Of a stretch of DNA of 64,000 bases, positions 18,495 to 27,635 are shown one piece after another (positions within the stretch are counted from its first letter, which is position 1; each line of letters begins with the position of its first letter). The stretch lies in assembly GCA_946616365.1 (NCBI GenBank), contig CAMOIX010000010.1, positions 1 to 64,000 on the forward strand, given 5' to 3'. Under the pieces are notes generated by a model. It saw only the letters and a list, made by a program, of their open reading frames with translations. It was not told the DNA's origin and did not search any database. The translations under genes were made by a program, and so were the position numbers. The DNA is from AC2028 sp002373595. GTDB taxonomy: Bacteria; Bacillota; Clostridia; Lachnospirales; Lachnospiraceae.

Positions 18495-19772
18495 ATGGGT
18501 AAGGGCAAAGTTGCAATAATAGGTGGAGGAGCCTCGGGGATGATAGCTGCTATCTCTGCGGCTATGAGCGGTGCATCCGTCACTGTTTTTGAGAGAGGGG
18601 ACAAGGTTGGACGCAAACTCCTCATGACCGGAAACGGCAAATGCAATCTCACCAACAAGAATATAAGTGCCGAGAATTATTATTGCGATGTTCCCGGGAG
18701 ATTATCATCTATCCTCGAAAGATTCGGATATGAGGAGACTGTTTCTTTCTTTTATGATATCGGACTTCTGACATATGAGAAGAACGGCTATTATTATCCC
18801 ATGTCAAATCAGGCATCATCTGTTCAGGATGCGCTCAGATTCAGGATGAAGGAACTCGGAGTTGAAGTCCGCACCAACTGTCTGGTTCAAAAGATCTCTT
18901 CACTTCAGAAGGGCGGATTCGCGATCAGCTACAAGGAGACTACGGAGGATCACCGCAGGAATATAAAAGAGAACTTTGACGCATGCATACTTTCATGCGG
19001 CGGCAGGAGTGTACCCAAGACAGGATCTGACGGATCGGGATATGATATCGCAAATGCTCTCGGACACAGTATCAGAACAGTGCGTCCGGCTCTCTGTGCT
19101 CTTACATGCGAGGAGAATATCAAAGCCATATCAGGAGTCAGAGCGACTGCGGAAGTTACGCTTTATGTTGATGATAAGAAAGCATGCTCGGAGACGGGAG
19201 AACTCCAGCTTACTGATTCCGGGATCTCGGGTATACCTGTTTTCCAGATAAGCCATGTTGCTTCCAAAGCAACAGGAGAAGGAAGGGATGTGCATGCCAG
19301 GATTGATTTTCTACCCGGTCTTTCTGCTGCGGATGAGAAGAAGCTCAGACATTCCAGACATCTTCTTACTTTTGACAGGACTGCCGATGAGTATTTCGTC
19401 GGTATGATCAATAAGAAACTTATACAGTATTTCATGTCTCTCTGCCATATAAGCGCAAGGAGCAAGATGAGTGATGTCCTTAAGTTCAGTTATAATGCTG
19501 AGGACAAAATCTGGAAGATGTGCAGGAATTTTGATCTTAAGATAACCGGAACCGTGGGATATGAGAATTCTCAGACTTCGATGGGAGGAGTTCCTCTCTC
19601 GGAAGTAAATGACAGATTTGAATCCGATATCACGGATGGTCTCTTCCTTACGGGGGAGATGCTGGATGTCGACGGCAAATGCGGAGGATTTAATCTCCAG
19701 TGGGCATGGTGTACCGGATATATCGCAGGTGAGGCTGCGGCCGAATATGCTGCGGATGCGGATGAGACATAA
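18495..19772 (+). CDS. HI0933/YhiN-family flavoprotein
   Basis: FAD-binding oxidoreductase-like protein (425 residues). Its N-terminal dinucleotide motif is IIGGGASGMIAAISA, followed by the family signature GRKLLMTGNGKCNLTN, with a C-terminal VDGKCGGFNLQWAW region that closes the FAD site. No substrate or reaction is established for the family. Its stop (TAATG) overlaps the start of a second flavoprotein gene, so the two may act in a common process. Confidence 0.88.
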   Translation: MGKGKVAIIGGGASGMIAAISAAMSGASVTVFERGDKVGRKLLMTGNGKCNLTNKNISAENYYCDVPGRLSSILERFGYEETVSFFYDIGLLTYEKNGYYYPMSNQASSVQDALRFRMKELGVEVRTNCLVQKISSLQKGGFAISYKETTEDHRRNIKENFDACILSCGGRSVPKTGSDGSGYDIANALGHSIRTVRPALCALTCEENIKAISGVRATAEVTLYVDDKKACSETGELQLTDSGISGIPVFQISHVASKATGEGRDVHARIDFLPGLSAADEKKLRHSRHLLTFDRTADEYFVGMINKKLIQYFMSLCHISARSKMSDVLKFSYNAEDKIWKMCRNFDLKITGTVGYENSQTSMGGVPLSEVNDRFESDITDGLFLTGEMLDVDGKCGGFNLQWAWCTGYIAGEAAAEYAADADET

Positions 19773-21445
19773 TGATCATCATAGAGGAATGGAAAAGGGC
19801 TTATCCCTCGGATGATCCCGATAAGAAAGAAATAGCGGATCTTCTGGGGATCGCTGCGTCTGATGTCATTTCATTTGAGATCATAAAGCGTTCGATAGAT
19901 GCCAGAAAAAAACCGGATCTATTCTTTGTATATAATATTGCTGCCTGTATCGGGCATGAATCGGATTTTTTAAAGAGAATAAAGAAAAACAAGAAGCTTT
20001 TCGGCAAGGTTAAGCCGTATACGCCTGTAAGTTATGTTTTGCCCGAAAGCGGAAACGAACTGCTTAAGAACAGGCCTGTTATAGTCGGCTTCGGACCTGC
20101 GGGGATGTTCTGCTCGTACCTGCTCGCGAAGCAGGGGTATCGTCCAATAGTGCTCGAAAGGGGCAGAAAGGTCGAAGACAGGACAGAGGATATAAAGAAA
20201 TACTGGAAGACCGGAATCCTTGACAGGGAATCAAATGTCAGTTTCGGAGAGGGCGGAGCCGGAACATTTTCCGACGGTAAGCTTGCTACTACCGTAAAAG
20301 ACCCTTCGGGCAGATGCAAAGAGGTAATGAAAATATTTACCCTTTTCGGTGCCAATCCGAAGATAATCTATGACGCCGCACCCCACCTTGGGACGGACAA
20401 GCTCTGCGGTATAGTTAAGAATATGCGCGAAGAGATCAAGACTCTTGGCGGAAGTGTACTTTTTGAGAGCAGATTCGATTCTGTCATTGAAGAGAATGGA
20501 CATCTGACGGGCATCAGGTATTTGGATAAAGAAGGAAACGAGAAAACGATTCCCTGTGAGATACTGGTACTGGCGCCCGGACACTCTGCCAGAGATACTT
20601 TCTATCGTATCAGTGGGCAGGGATTTGTCCTGGAGCCCAAGTCCTTTGCTGTGGGATTCAGAGCTGAGCACAGACAGGAAGATATCAACCTTGGCAGATA
20701 CGGAAAGACGGGAAGAAAGGGAGAAGAGATCCCCGGAGCCGCTTCGTATAAGCTGACAGCTCAAACGGCTAACGGCAGGAGCGTTTTTTCCTTCTGCATG
20801 TGTCCGGGTGGATATGTCGTTGATGCGTCGTCCGAGGAAGGAATGATAGCCGTCAACGGAATGAGCTATAGCGGAAGAGACAGCGAAAACGCCAATTCCG
20901 CCATAATAGTATCGGTGACTCCCGATGATTTCCCCGGAAAAGGATCCGATCCGCTCTCAGGGATAGAGTTCCAGAGAGATCTCGAGAGAAAAGCTTATAA
21001 TGCCGGAAAAGGTAAAGTGCCGATCCAAAGGCTTACTGATTTTTACCGTAGCGTAATGGGAGAGGAGTACCCTGTGAGCCCATCGGAAGAGCGGGCAGAG
21101 ATCAGACCGGTGCATAAGGGAAGGTTCGAATGGTCCGATCTGTCCGGCATACTTCCCGATGAATGCAACAGGTCCATGATAGAGGCTTTCTCGGTGTTTG
21201 GAAGGAAGATCAAGGGTTTTGATGACGGAGATGTGATACTTTCAGGCGTGGAAAGCAGGACATCCTCCCCTGTAAGGATAGTCAGGGGCGCAGATCTTGA
21301 ATCAAATATCAAGGGAGTCTATCCCTGTGGCGAGGGTGCGGGCTATGCGGGCGGAATAACATCGGCTGCCATGGACGGCCTTAGAGTCGCCGAAGCCGTG
21401 ATAGGACGATATGCTCCGTTTGACAAAACGGATGAAAATGCGTAA
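19772..21445 (+). CDS. Uncharacterised FAD-dependent dehydrogenase (COG2509 type)
   Basis: 557 residues. About 90 residues of N-terminal domain precede the FAD motif VGFGPAGMFCSYLLAKQGY. They are followed by NVSFGEGGAGTFSDGKL and a C-terminal PCGEGAGYAGGITSAAMDG, all typical of a family of large uncharacterised flavoproteins common in Clostridia. It overlaps the previous flavoprotein by one base. proB begins 12 bases later. The reaction is not known. Confidence 0.85.
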   Translation: MIIIEEWKRAYPSDDPDKKEIADLLGIAASDVISFEIIKRSIDARKKPDLFFVYNIAACIGHESDFLKRIKKNKKLFGKVKPYTPVSYVLPESGNELLKNRPVIVGFGPAGMFCSYLLAKQGYRPIVLERGRKVEDRTEDIKKYWKTGILDRESNVSFGEGGAGTFSDGKLATTVKDPSGRCKEVMKIFTLFGANPKIIYDAAPHLGTDKLCGIVKNMREEIKTLGGSVLFESRFDSVIEENGHLTGIRYLDKEGNEKTIPCEILVLAPGHSARDTFYRISGQGFVLEPKSFAVGFRAEHRQEDINLGRYGKTGRKGEEIPGAASYKLTAQTANGRSVFSFCMCPGGYVVDASSEEGMIAVNGMSYSGRDSENANSAIIVSVTPDDFPGKGSDPLSGIEFQRDLERKAYNAGKGKVPIQRLTDFYRSVMGEEYPVSPSEERAEIRPVHKGRFEWSDLSGILPDECNRSMIEAFSVFGRKIKGFDDGDVILSGVESRTSSPVRIVRGADLESNIKGVYPCGEGAGYAGGITSAAMDGLRVAEAVIGRYAPFDKTDENA

Positions 21446-21457
21446 ATTAGATAACAT

Positions 21458-22327
21458 ATGAAAAACAAGAGAGAAGATCTAAAATTCAAGAAAAGAATAG
21501 TTGTAAAGATCGGTTCATCCTCACTCCAGCATGCCCAGACCGGCGGAATGGATTATGCAAGGATGGAAAAACTCGTGCGCGAGCTCTGCAATCTTAAAAA
21601 TCGCGGTATGGACGTGATCCTGGTATCATCGGGAGCTATCGCTGCGGGAAGAAATGCGGTCAATATGAAGGCACACAGAACCGGATGCGGAGCTATGACG
21701 ATGGCTGAAAAGCAGGCATGCTCGGCGATCGGTCAGGCCAGACTGATGATGACTTATCAGAAGCTTTTTGGCGAATATAATCAGCTGACTGCGCAGATAC
21801 TTATGACTAAAAATACGGTACTTGACGATACTAACCGTATAAATGCCATAAATACTTTTACCGAACTTATGGATATGGGTGCGATTCCGGTTGTAAACGA
21901 GAATGATACCGTTGCTACCCATGAGATAGAGATTGGTGATAATGATACTCTTTCTGCGATAGTATCTGCGATGGTAGGTGCTGATCTGTTGATACTTCTT
22001 TCGGATATCAAGGGGCTCTATACCGATGATCCAAGGAAGAACCCGGATGCAAAACTCCTGGATACTGTTGAGGATCTGACTGATGAGATCCTTGAGATGG
22101 GCAAGGGAAGTACCGGAAGCAGCGTCGGAACCGGCGGAATGAATACAAAACTCACAGCGGCACAGATTGCAACCAGATCAGGAGCCGATATGATAATCTG
22201 CAGCAGCGAAGACCTCGGGATCTTGAACAGACTTATCGATGGAAGCAATGAAGGAACCATCTTTTTGTCTGATCCCGAAGACGACTTCGATCTTCCCGGT
22301 TTCATAAGGAATATCCATCATGACTGA
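21458..22327 (+). CDS. proB: Glutamate 5-kinase
   Basis: First step of proline synthesis, ATP-dependent phosphorylation of glutamate. The amino-acid kinase domain is complete: VVKIGSSSL at the start, VSSGAIAAG, NENDTV, and GTGGMNTKLTAA. At 289 residues it lacks the C-terminal PUA domain of the E. coli enzyme, which is usual for many Clostridia. Its 3' end overlaps the next gene by 8 bases; proA is the gene after that. Confidence 0.95.
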   Translation: MKNKREDLKFKKRIVVKIGSSSLQHAQTGGMDYARMEKLVRELCNLKNRGMDVILVSSGAIAAGRNAVNMKAHRTGCGAMTMAEKQACSAIGQARLMMTYQKLFGEYNQLTAQILMTKNTVLDDTNRINAINTFTELMDMGAIPVVNENDTVATHEIEIGDNDTLSAIVSAMVGADLLILLSDIKGLYTDDPRKNPDAKLLDTVEDLTDEILEMGKGSTGSSVGTGGMNTKLTAAQIATRSGADMIICSSEDLGILNRLIDGSNEGTIFLSDPEDDFDLPGFIRNIHHD

Positions 22328-22922
22328 AAAGAGCGCTGCGGATACTTCAGACCTTAAGAAAGGTCTGAGACGCGAGATGCTCGGCATAAGGGATAGTCTT
22401 TCTCCTGATATACGCGAAAGGGGAAAGATCCTGATAACGGAAAGGATCCTCGGACATCAGTGGTTCTACAGATGTAAGAGGCTGATAGCTTTTTATCCGT
22501 ACGGTTCGGAGATAGATATAACAGATATCCTGTCAGAAGCGCTTAAACAGGGCAAAGAACTGTATCTGCCTGTCACATATCCGGAGGGTAAGGAGATACA
22601 GTTTTACAGAGTATATGATCTGAAGGATCTTAAAGAAGGATTTCGCGGGATACGGGAGCCTTCACCTGACAGTGATATGTATGTATATTCCGACGCTGAC
22701 AGTCAGGCGGAACCGGAGAGAGATTTTATGATCATGCCCGGAGTGGCATTTGATCTCATGAAGGGAAGACTCGGGTACGGCGGAGGATATTATGACAGAT
22801 ATCTTTCGAACAAGGAGATGTTAAGACTTCATTCCGTAGCGGTCGGATTCAGGGAACAGATGATTGAAGAAGTGCCATGCAGTGATAAAGACATGAAACC
22901 TTATCAGATAATATGTGTATGA
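22320..22922 (+). CDS. 5-formyltetrahydrofolate cyclo-ligase
   Basis: Converts 5-formyl-THF to methenyl-THF with ATP (200 residues). The N-terminal KKGLRREMLGIRD, the FYPYGSEIDI motif and the phosphate-binding C-terminal GYGGGYYDRYL are intact. It sits between proB and proA and overlaps proB by 8 bases, so a folate salvage gene is embedded in a proline operon. fhs and folD lie about 15 kb upstream. Confidence 0.92.
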   Translation: MTEKSAADTSDLKKGLRREMLGIRDSLSPDIRERGKILITERILGHQWFYRCKRLIAFYPYGSEIDITDILSEALKQGKELYLPVTYPEGKEIQFYRVYDLKDLKEGFRGIREPSPDSDMYVYSDADSQAEPERDFMIMPGVAFDLMKGRLGYGGGYYDRYLSNKEMLRLHSVAVGFREQMIEEVPCSDKDMKPYQIICV

Positions 22923-22950
22923 TCGGCAGATACATAAGAGAGGTAAAGAT

Positions 22951-24213
22951 ATGGCAATAGAAAATAAAGAACTGATACGTATCGGTGAAAATGCTGTTAA
23001 AGCGAAGTATGCTGCAGCTGCTCTTGGTACCGAACTTAAAAACAAGATATTAAGAGAGTGTGCCGGGGAACTGGTCGCTTGCAAAGGAGAACTTCTGTCG
23101 GCTAATGCCCTTGATATAAAGAAAGCCGAAGAAGCGGGTATGAATCCCGGACTTATAGACAGACTCAGACTATCGCCCGAGAGGATAGAAGGAATAGCCG
23201 AAGGTATCAGACAGGTTGCAGATCTTCCGGACTATATCGGCGAAGTGATCGAGGAAACCACGAGACCGAACGGACTGAATATCAAAAAAGTCAGAGTTCC
23301 TCTCGGAGTAGTCGGGATAATATTTGAATCCAGACCGAATGTAACGGCTGACGCATTTTCACTTACATTTAAATCGGGAAATGCTGTGATACTCAAGGGC
23401 GGAAGTGATGCGCTCCGATCCAATATGGCTATCGTAGGCGCACTCAGAAGTGTCTGCGAGGAAAACGGTGTGGATCCGAATGTCGTTCAGCTGATCGAGC
23501 ATACTGACCGCGCAGTGACCAAAGAATTCATGAAGATGAAAGAATATGTCGATGTGCTGATCCCAAGAGGAAGTGCAAGATTGATAAAGAGCGTCACGGA
23601 AGAAGCACTCATTCCTGTTATAGAGACAGGATCCGGCAATTGCCATGTGTATGTCGACAAAGAGGCTGATCTCGATATGGCAACTGATATCATATTTAAT
23701 GCCAAGACGCAGCGTATCAGCGTATGTAACGCTTGCGAATCGCTGATCGTTCACAGTGCGATAAAGGATGAATTCCTTCCCGTTCTTAAGAAGAGACTTG
23801 ATGAGAAGAATGTTGAGCTTCGTGCGGATGAGAGATCTTTTGAAGCGCTCGGTGGAGAAGCTGTTAAAGCGACTGAAGAGGATTTCGGTACAGAGTATCT
23901 GGATTATATCCTCTCTATCAAGACGGTTGACAGTGTGGAAGAAGCAATAGAACATATCAATAAGTATAATACCGGCCATTCTGAAGCAATCATTACAAAG
24001 GATGAAAGCACTGCGGAGAAATTCCTTAACGGAGTGGATGCGGCATGTGTATATGTAAATGCCTCCACAAGATTTACCGACGGATTTGAATTCGGTTTCG
24101 GCGCGGAGATAGGTATCAGCACACAGATGCTGCACGCCAGAGGCCCTATGGGATTAAGGGAACTTACATCATATAAATATAAAGTATACGGCGACGGACA
24201 GGTCAGACAGTAG
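22951..24213 (+). CDS. proA: Gamma-glutamyl phosphate reductase
   Basis: NADPH-dependent reduction of glutamyl 5-phosphate to the semialdehyde, second step of proline synthesis. The aldehyde-dehydrogenase fold carries the catalytic cysteine C259 in SVCNACE and the FESRPNVTADA region. I chose ATG 22951 (MAIENKELI, 420 residues), with GAGG about 9 bases upstream. An in-frame GTG at 22915 lies inside the previous gene and has no such site. Confidence 0.96.
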   Translation: MAIENKELIRIGENAVKAKYAAAALGTELKNKILRECAGELVACKGELLSANALDIKKAEEAGMNPGLIDRLRLSPERIEGIAEGIRQVADLPDYIGEVIEETTRPNGLNIKKVRVPLGVVGIIFESRPNVTADAFSLTFKSGNAVILKGGSDALRSNMAIVGALRSVCEENGVDPNVVQLIEHTDRAVTKEFMKMKEYVDVLIPRGSARLIKSVTEEALIPVIETGSGNCHVYVDKEADLDMATDIIFNAKTQRISVCNACESLIVHSAIKDEFLPVLKKRLDEKNVELRADERSFEALGGEAVKATEEDFGTEYLDYILSIKTVDSVEEAIEHINKYNTGHSEAIITKDESTAEKFLNGVDAACVYVNASTRFTDGFEFGFGAEIGISTQMLHARGPMGLRELTSYKYKVYGDGQVRQ

Positions 24214-24228
24214 GAAAGAGGTGACAAA

Positions 24229-25716
24229 ATGGAGAAGATAAGAACAAGATATGCACCGAGCCCCACAGGAAGGATGCATGTAGGAAATTTAAGATCGGCG
24301 CTTTATGAATTCCTTATCGCCAAGCATGCAGGCGGTGATTTCATGCTCCGTATAGAGGATACGGATCAGGAAAGATTCGTTGAGGGAGCTACCGAGATCA
24401 TATACCGTACGCTTGAAAAGACCGGCATGACCTACGATGAAGGACCCGATAAAGACGGAGGATACGGTCCCTATGTTCAGAGTGAGCGTATGAAGACCGG
24501 TATCTATATGAAGTACGCCAAGGAACTCATTGAGAAGGGTGAGGCATATTATTGCTTCTGCGATAAGGAGAGACTGGCTTCCCTTAAGACTTACGTGAGC
24601 GAGGGAGATGATGCTGATGAGGGTAAGACCATCACGGTATATGACAAGCATTGTCTTGGACTCTCCAAGGAAGAGGTTGAGAAGAATCTCGCCGAGGGTA
24701 AGCCCTTTGTCATCAGACAGAATATCCCTAATGAGGGTACGACCACTTTCCATGATGAACTCTACGGAGATATCACGGTGGAGAATTCGGAACTCGATGA
24801 CATGATACTTATCAAATCCGACGGATATCCGACTTATAATTTTGCGAATGTTATCGATGATCACACGATGAATATCACCCATGTCGTAAGAGGAAATGAG
24901 TATCTTTCTTCATCGCCCAAGTATGTGAGACTCTATGATGCTTTCGGATGGAAAGTGCCTGTATATATCCATCTTCCTCTGATCACGGATGAGAATCATC
25001 ATAAGCTTTCAAAGAGAAGCGGACATGCTTCGTTTGAAGATCTCCTGGAGCAGGGATTTGTATCCGAGGCTATAGTCAACTATGTGGCACTTCTTGGATG
25101 GAGCCCTGAGGACAATAACGAGATATTCAGTCTTAAGGAGCTTATAGAGAAATTTGATTATCGTCGTATCAGCAAGTCGCCTGCAGTATTTGACATCGTT
25201 AAGCTTCGCTGGATGAACGGTGAATACCTTAAGGCAATGGATGAGGATAAATTCTACGAGATGGCAAAGCCCTACCTTGAGAAATCTCTTCCCGGATTCT
25301 CCGAGGATAAGCTCCGAAAGATATCGGCTATGGTCAAATCGAGGATAGAAGTATTCCCCGATATCGAGAGTCATGTTGATTTCTTCAGAGCGCTTCCCGA
25401 TTATGATATCGGGATGTATACTCATAAGAAGATGAAGACGGATGCAGCTTCATCACTGCAGGTGCTTAAGGATGTGCTTCCTTTGCTGGAGGCTCATAGT
25501 GAATATACCAACGACTCGCTCTATGAGATGCTGCTTGGATATATAGGTGAGAAGGGTTACAAGAACGGATATGTAATGTGGCCCATAAGGACAGCTCTTT
25601 CCGGCAAGCAGATGACCCCTGCCGGAGCTACAGAGATCCTTGAGATCCTCGGAAAGGAAGAATCCCTTGCCAGACTTCGCGATGGGATCACAAGGCTTGA
25701 AAAAGCAGCCACCTGA
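24229..25716 (+). CDS. gltX: Glutamyl-tRNA synthetase
   Basis: Class I aminoacyl-tRNA synthetase charging tRNA-Glu (495 residues). The HIGH motif appears as HVGN (17-20) within APSPTGRMHVGN, and the KMSKS motif as KLSKR (259-263). The C-terminal anticodon-binding half is present at normal length. AAAGAGGTG precedes the ATG. The helicase gene downstream begins inside or right at its 3' end. Confidence 0.96.
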   Translation: MEKIRTRYAPSPTGRMHVGNLRSALYEFLIAKHAGGDFMLRIEDTDQERFVEGATEIIYRTLEKTGMTYDEGPDKDGGYGPYVQSERMKTGIYMKYAKELIEKGEAYYCFCDKERLASLKTYVSEGDDADEGKTITVYDKHCLGLSKEEVEKNLAEGKPFVIRQNIPNEGTTTFHDELYGDITVENSELDDMILIKSDGYPTYNFANVIDDHTMNITHVVRGNEYLSSSPKYVRLYDAFGWKVPVYIHLPLITDENHHKLSKRSGHASFEDLLEQGFVSEAIVNYVALLGWSPEDNNEIFSLKELIEKFDYRRISKSPAVFDIVKLRWMNGEYLKAMDEDKFYEMAKPYLEKSLPGFSEDKLRKISAMVKSRIEVFPDIESHVDFFRALPDYDIGMYTHKKMKTDAASSLQVLKDVLPLLEAHSEYTNDSLYEMLLGYIGEKGYKNGYVMWPIRTALSGKQMTPAGATEILEILGKEESLARLRDGITRLEKAAT

Positions 25717-27574
25717 TCTTGACGGCCTCAACGAAGCGCAAAAGAAGGCGGTTTATTCCGAAGATAAAGCCATTCTATTGCTGGCAGGCCCCGGAAGCGG
25801 TAAAACTTACACGATCGTAAAAAGACTCCTCTGTCTTATTCATGACAGAGGAGTCCCTCCCGAAAAGATACTGGTCATCACTTTTACGAGAGATGCAGCG
25901 AGATCGATGGAAAAGAGATTTCGCGACACATCGGGGGAGGATCTCCCCATTGTATTCGGAACATTTCATTCAGTCTTTTACAATATCGTTCGCATATCGC
26001 GAGGGATCTCGGGTAACGGGATCGTTTCAGAAGAGATTAAAAAGAAGATAATATCGGATCTAATGATCAAGATCACAGGAGAAACTGACAGGGACGAAGT
26101 TTCTTTATTTGTCATGCATTTCATAAGTGCGATGTCTGAATATAAAAATACGCTGGATAAGGAAAAGGCAATAAGCCTTATCGGAGACAAGTATGCAGAC
26201 AGATTTTTTGATGTACTCCGGGCATACGAATCTTTGAGAAAGAAAAAGAGAATACTGGACTTTGATGATATGGTCTATGACTGTATGAATATATTCGCAG
26301 AGGATGAGAGAACCAGAAATGATTGGAACAGGAGATTTGATCATATACTTGTGGATGAGTTTCAGGATATTAATCCCTCTCAGTATGAAACACTGAAACT
26401 CCTTACGGGAAAAAGATCAAATATCTTTGCGGTTGGTGATGACGATCAGTCCATATACGGATTCAGGGGATCGAGGCCGGAATGCATGAAGCGATTTGAG
26501 AATGAATATTCAGCAACCGTAATGGAATTGGATATTAATTACAGGAGCTTTCCTTGTATTGTGAATGCTGCCGGTCGTGTTATACAGAAGAATAAAAACA
26601 GATACGAAAAGCATATAAAGTCATACCTCGAAGAAAACGTCGGAACTGTTCCTGCAAAAGAGTAGGGAGAGGTCCAAATAAAGAAATTCGAATCCGAAGA
26701 AGATGAATATGAGTTTGCTGAAAAGATGATAAGAGAGAGAGGCAGTAGCAGTATGGCTCTGCTTTTTAGGACCAATGTATCAATGCAGTCATTTGCTTCG
26801 CGTTTAATGCGCTCTAATATTGAGTTTCACATGAAGGAGAAGGTCTCCTGCATTTATGATCACTTCATTGCTGTTGATATACTGTCTTATCTGAGGATAG
26901 TTTTCGAATGTGCAGATATGGACGATCATCTTAGGATCAGAAACAGACCAAACAGATTTCTGGGGAGAGAGGCTTTTTACGGTAAAGGGAATCCTCTTGT
27001 AAATGCAAAGAGGTATTATGCTTTGAACTCAGATGCTCCTTTCAGGAAGGAACGACTTCAGGCTGTTTCGGAACTTGAGAAGGATATATCTTTCATGCGG
27101 AAGCTTAGGATAAGCGGGATGATAAGGTATATCTGCGAAAAAACAGGATATAAGAGATATATAAACAAACAGGCAGGAAATGATAGTGGGAAACAGCGTG
27201 AATATGCAGATATCATCAGATTCCTGATAGGAGAATCGGAGGCATTTGAAGATGTCACGGAGTGGGATGCATACATTGAAAAGTACAGAGAAGAACTACC
27301 GAAAAAGCATGAAAGAGTCGAAAATCGCTATGATGATCTTGTGTGGCTAATGACAGCGCATGCTTCAAAGGGATTGGAATTTGATAAAGTAATAATACCC
27401 GGATGCATTGAAGGAGAGTATCCTCACGGTAAAATGCCGGATCAGGATACTCTGGAGGAGGAGAGAAGAGTATTCTATGTAGCAATGACGAGAGCAAAAA
27501 GCAATCTCCTCATAACGTATACGGAATCGGAAGACGGGAAAATACGAAAGAGCAGATTCATTAATGATATGTGA
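25682..27574 (+). pseudogene. UvrD/PcrA-type helicase interrupted by an in-frame TAG
   Basis: Superfamily 1A DNA helicase reading as one frame of about 630 codons except for TAG at 26663-26665 (codon 328). The part before it has motif I GPGSGKT (36-42), motif II VDEFQD (from 224), motif III GDDDQSIYGFRGS and motif IV (INYRS). The part after has motif V (TAHASKGLEFDKV) and motif VI (VAMTRAK). Both halves lie in the same frame and the 60 bases between TAG and the next ATG (26726) encode plausible sequence (GEVQIKKFESEEDEYEF). TAG ends other genes here, so it is a real stop. A nonsense mutation or base error is likeliest. Start is uncertain: ATG 25682, or TTG 25667 preceded by AAGGAAG. Confidence 0.8.
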
Positions 27575-27599
27575 CAAATGTTATTTTTTCTGATATACT
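27571..27599 (+). promoter_or_regulatory. Extended -10 promoter for the kinase operon
   Basis: -35 GTGACA (27571-27576), 17-base spacer, -10 TATACT (27594-27599) with an upstream TG at 27591-27592 making an extended -10. The -35 overlaps the helicase stop codon. The first gene starts 36 bases downstream of the -10. Confidence 0.7.
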
Positions 27600-27635
27600 T
27601 TAATATCGGTTTTTCTGTAGATTGGAGGAAAGAGC

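Noticed and set aside
26663..26665. TAG in the helicase read as a recoded codon (pyrrolysine or suppression)
   Set aside because: TAG ends other intact genes here (spoIIIE, proA, nth), and I see no PylS/PylT genes or special downstream structure.
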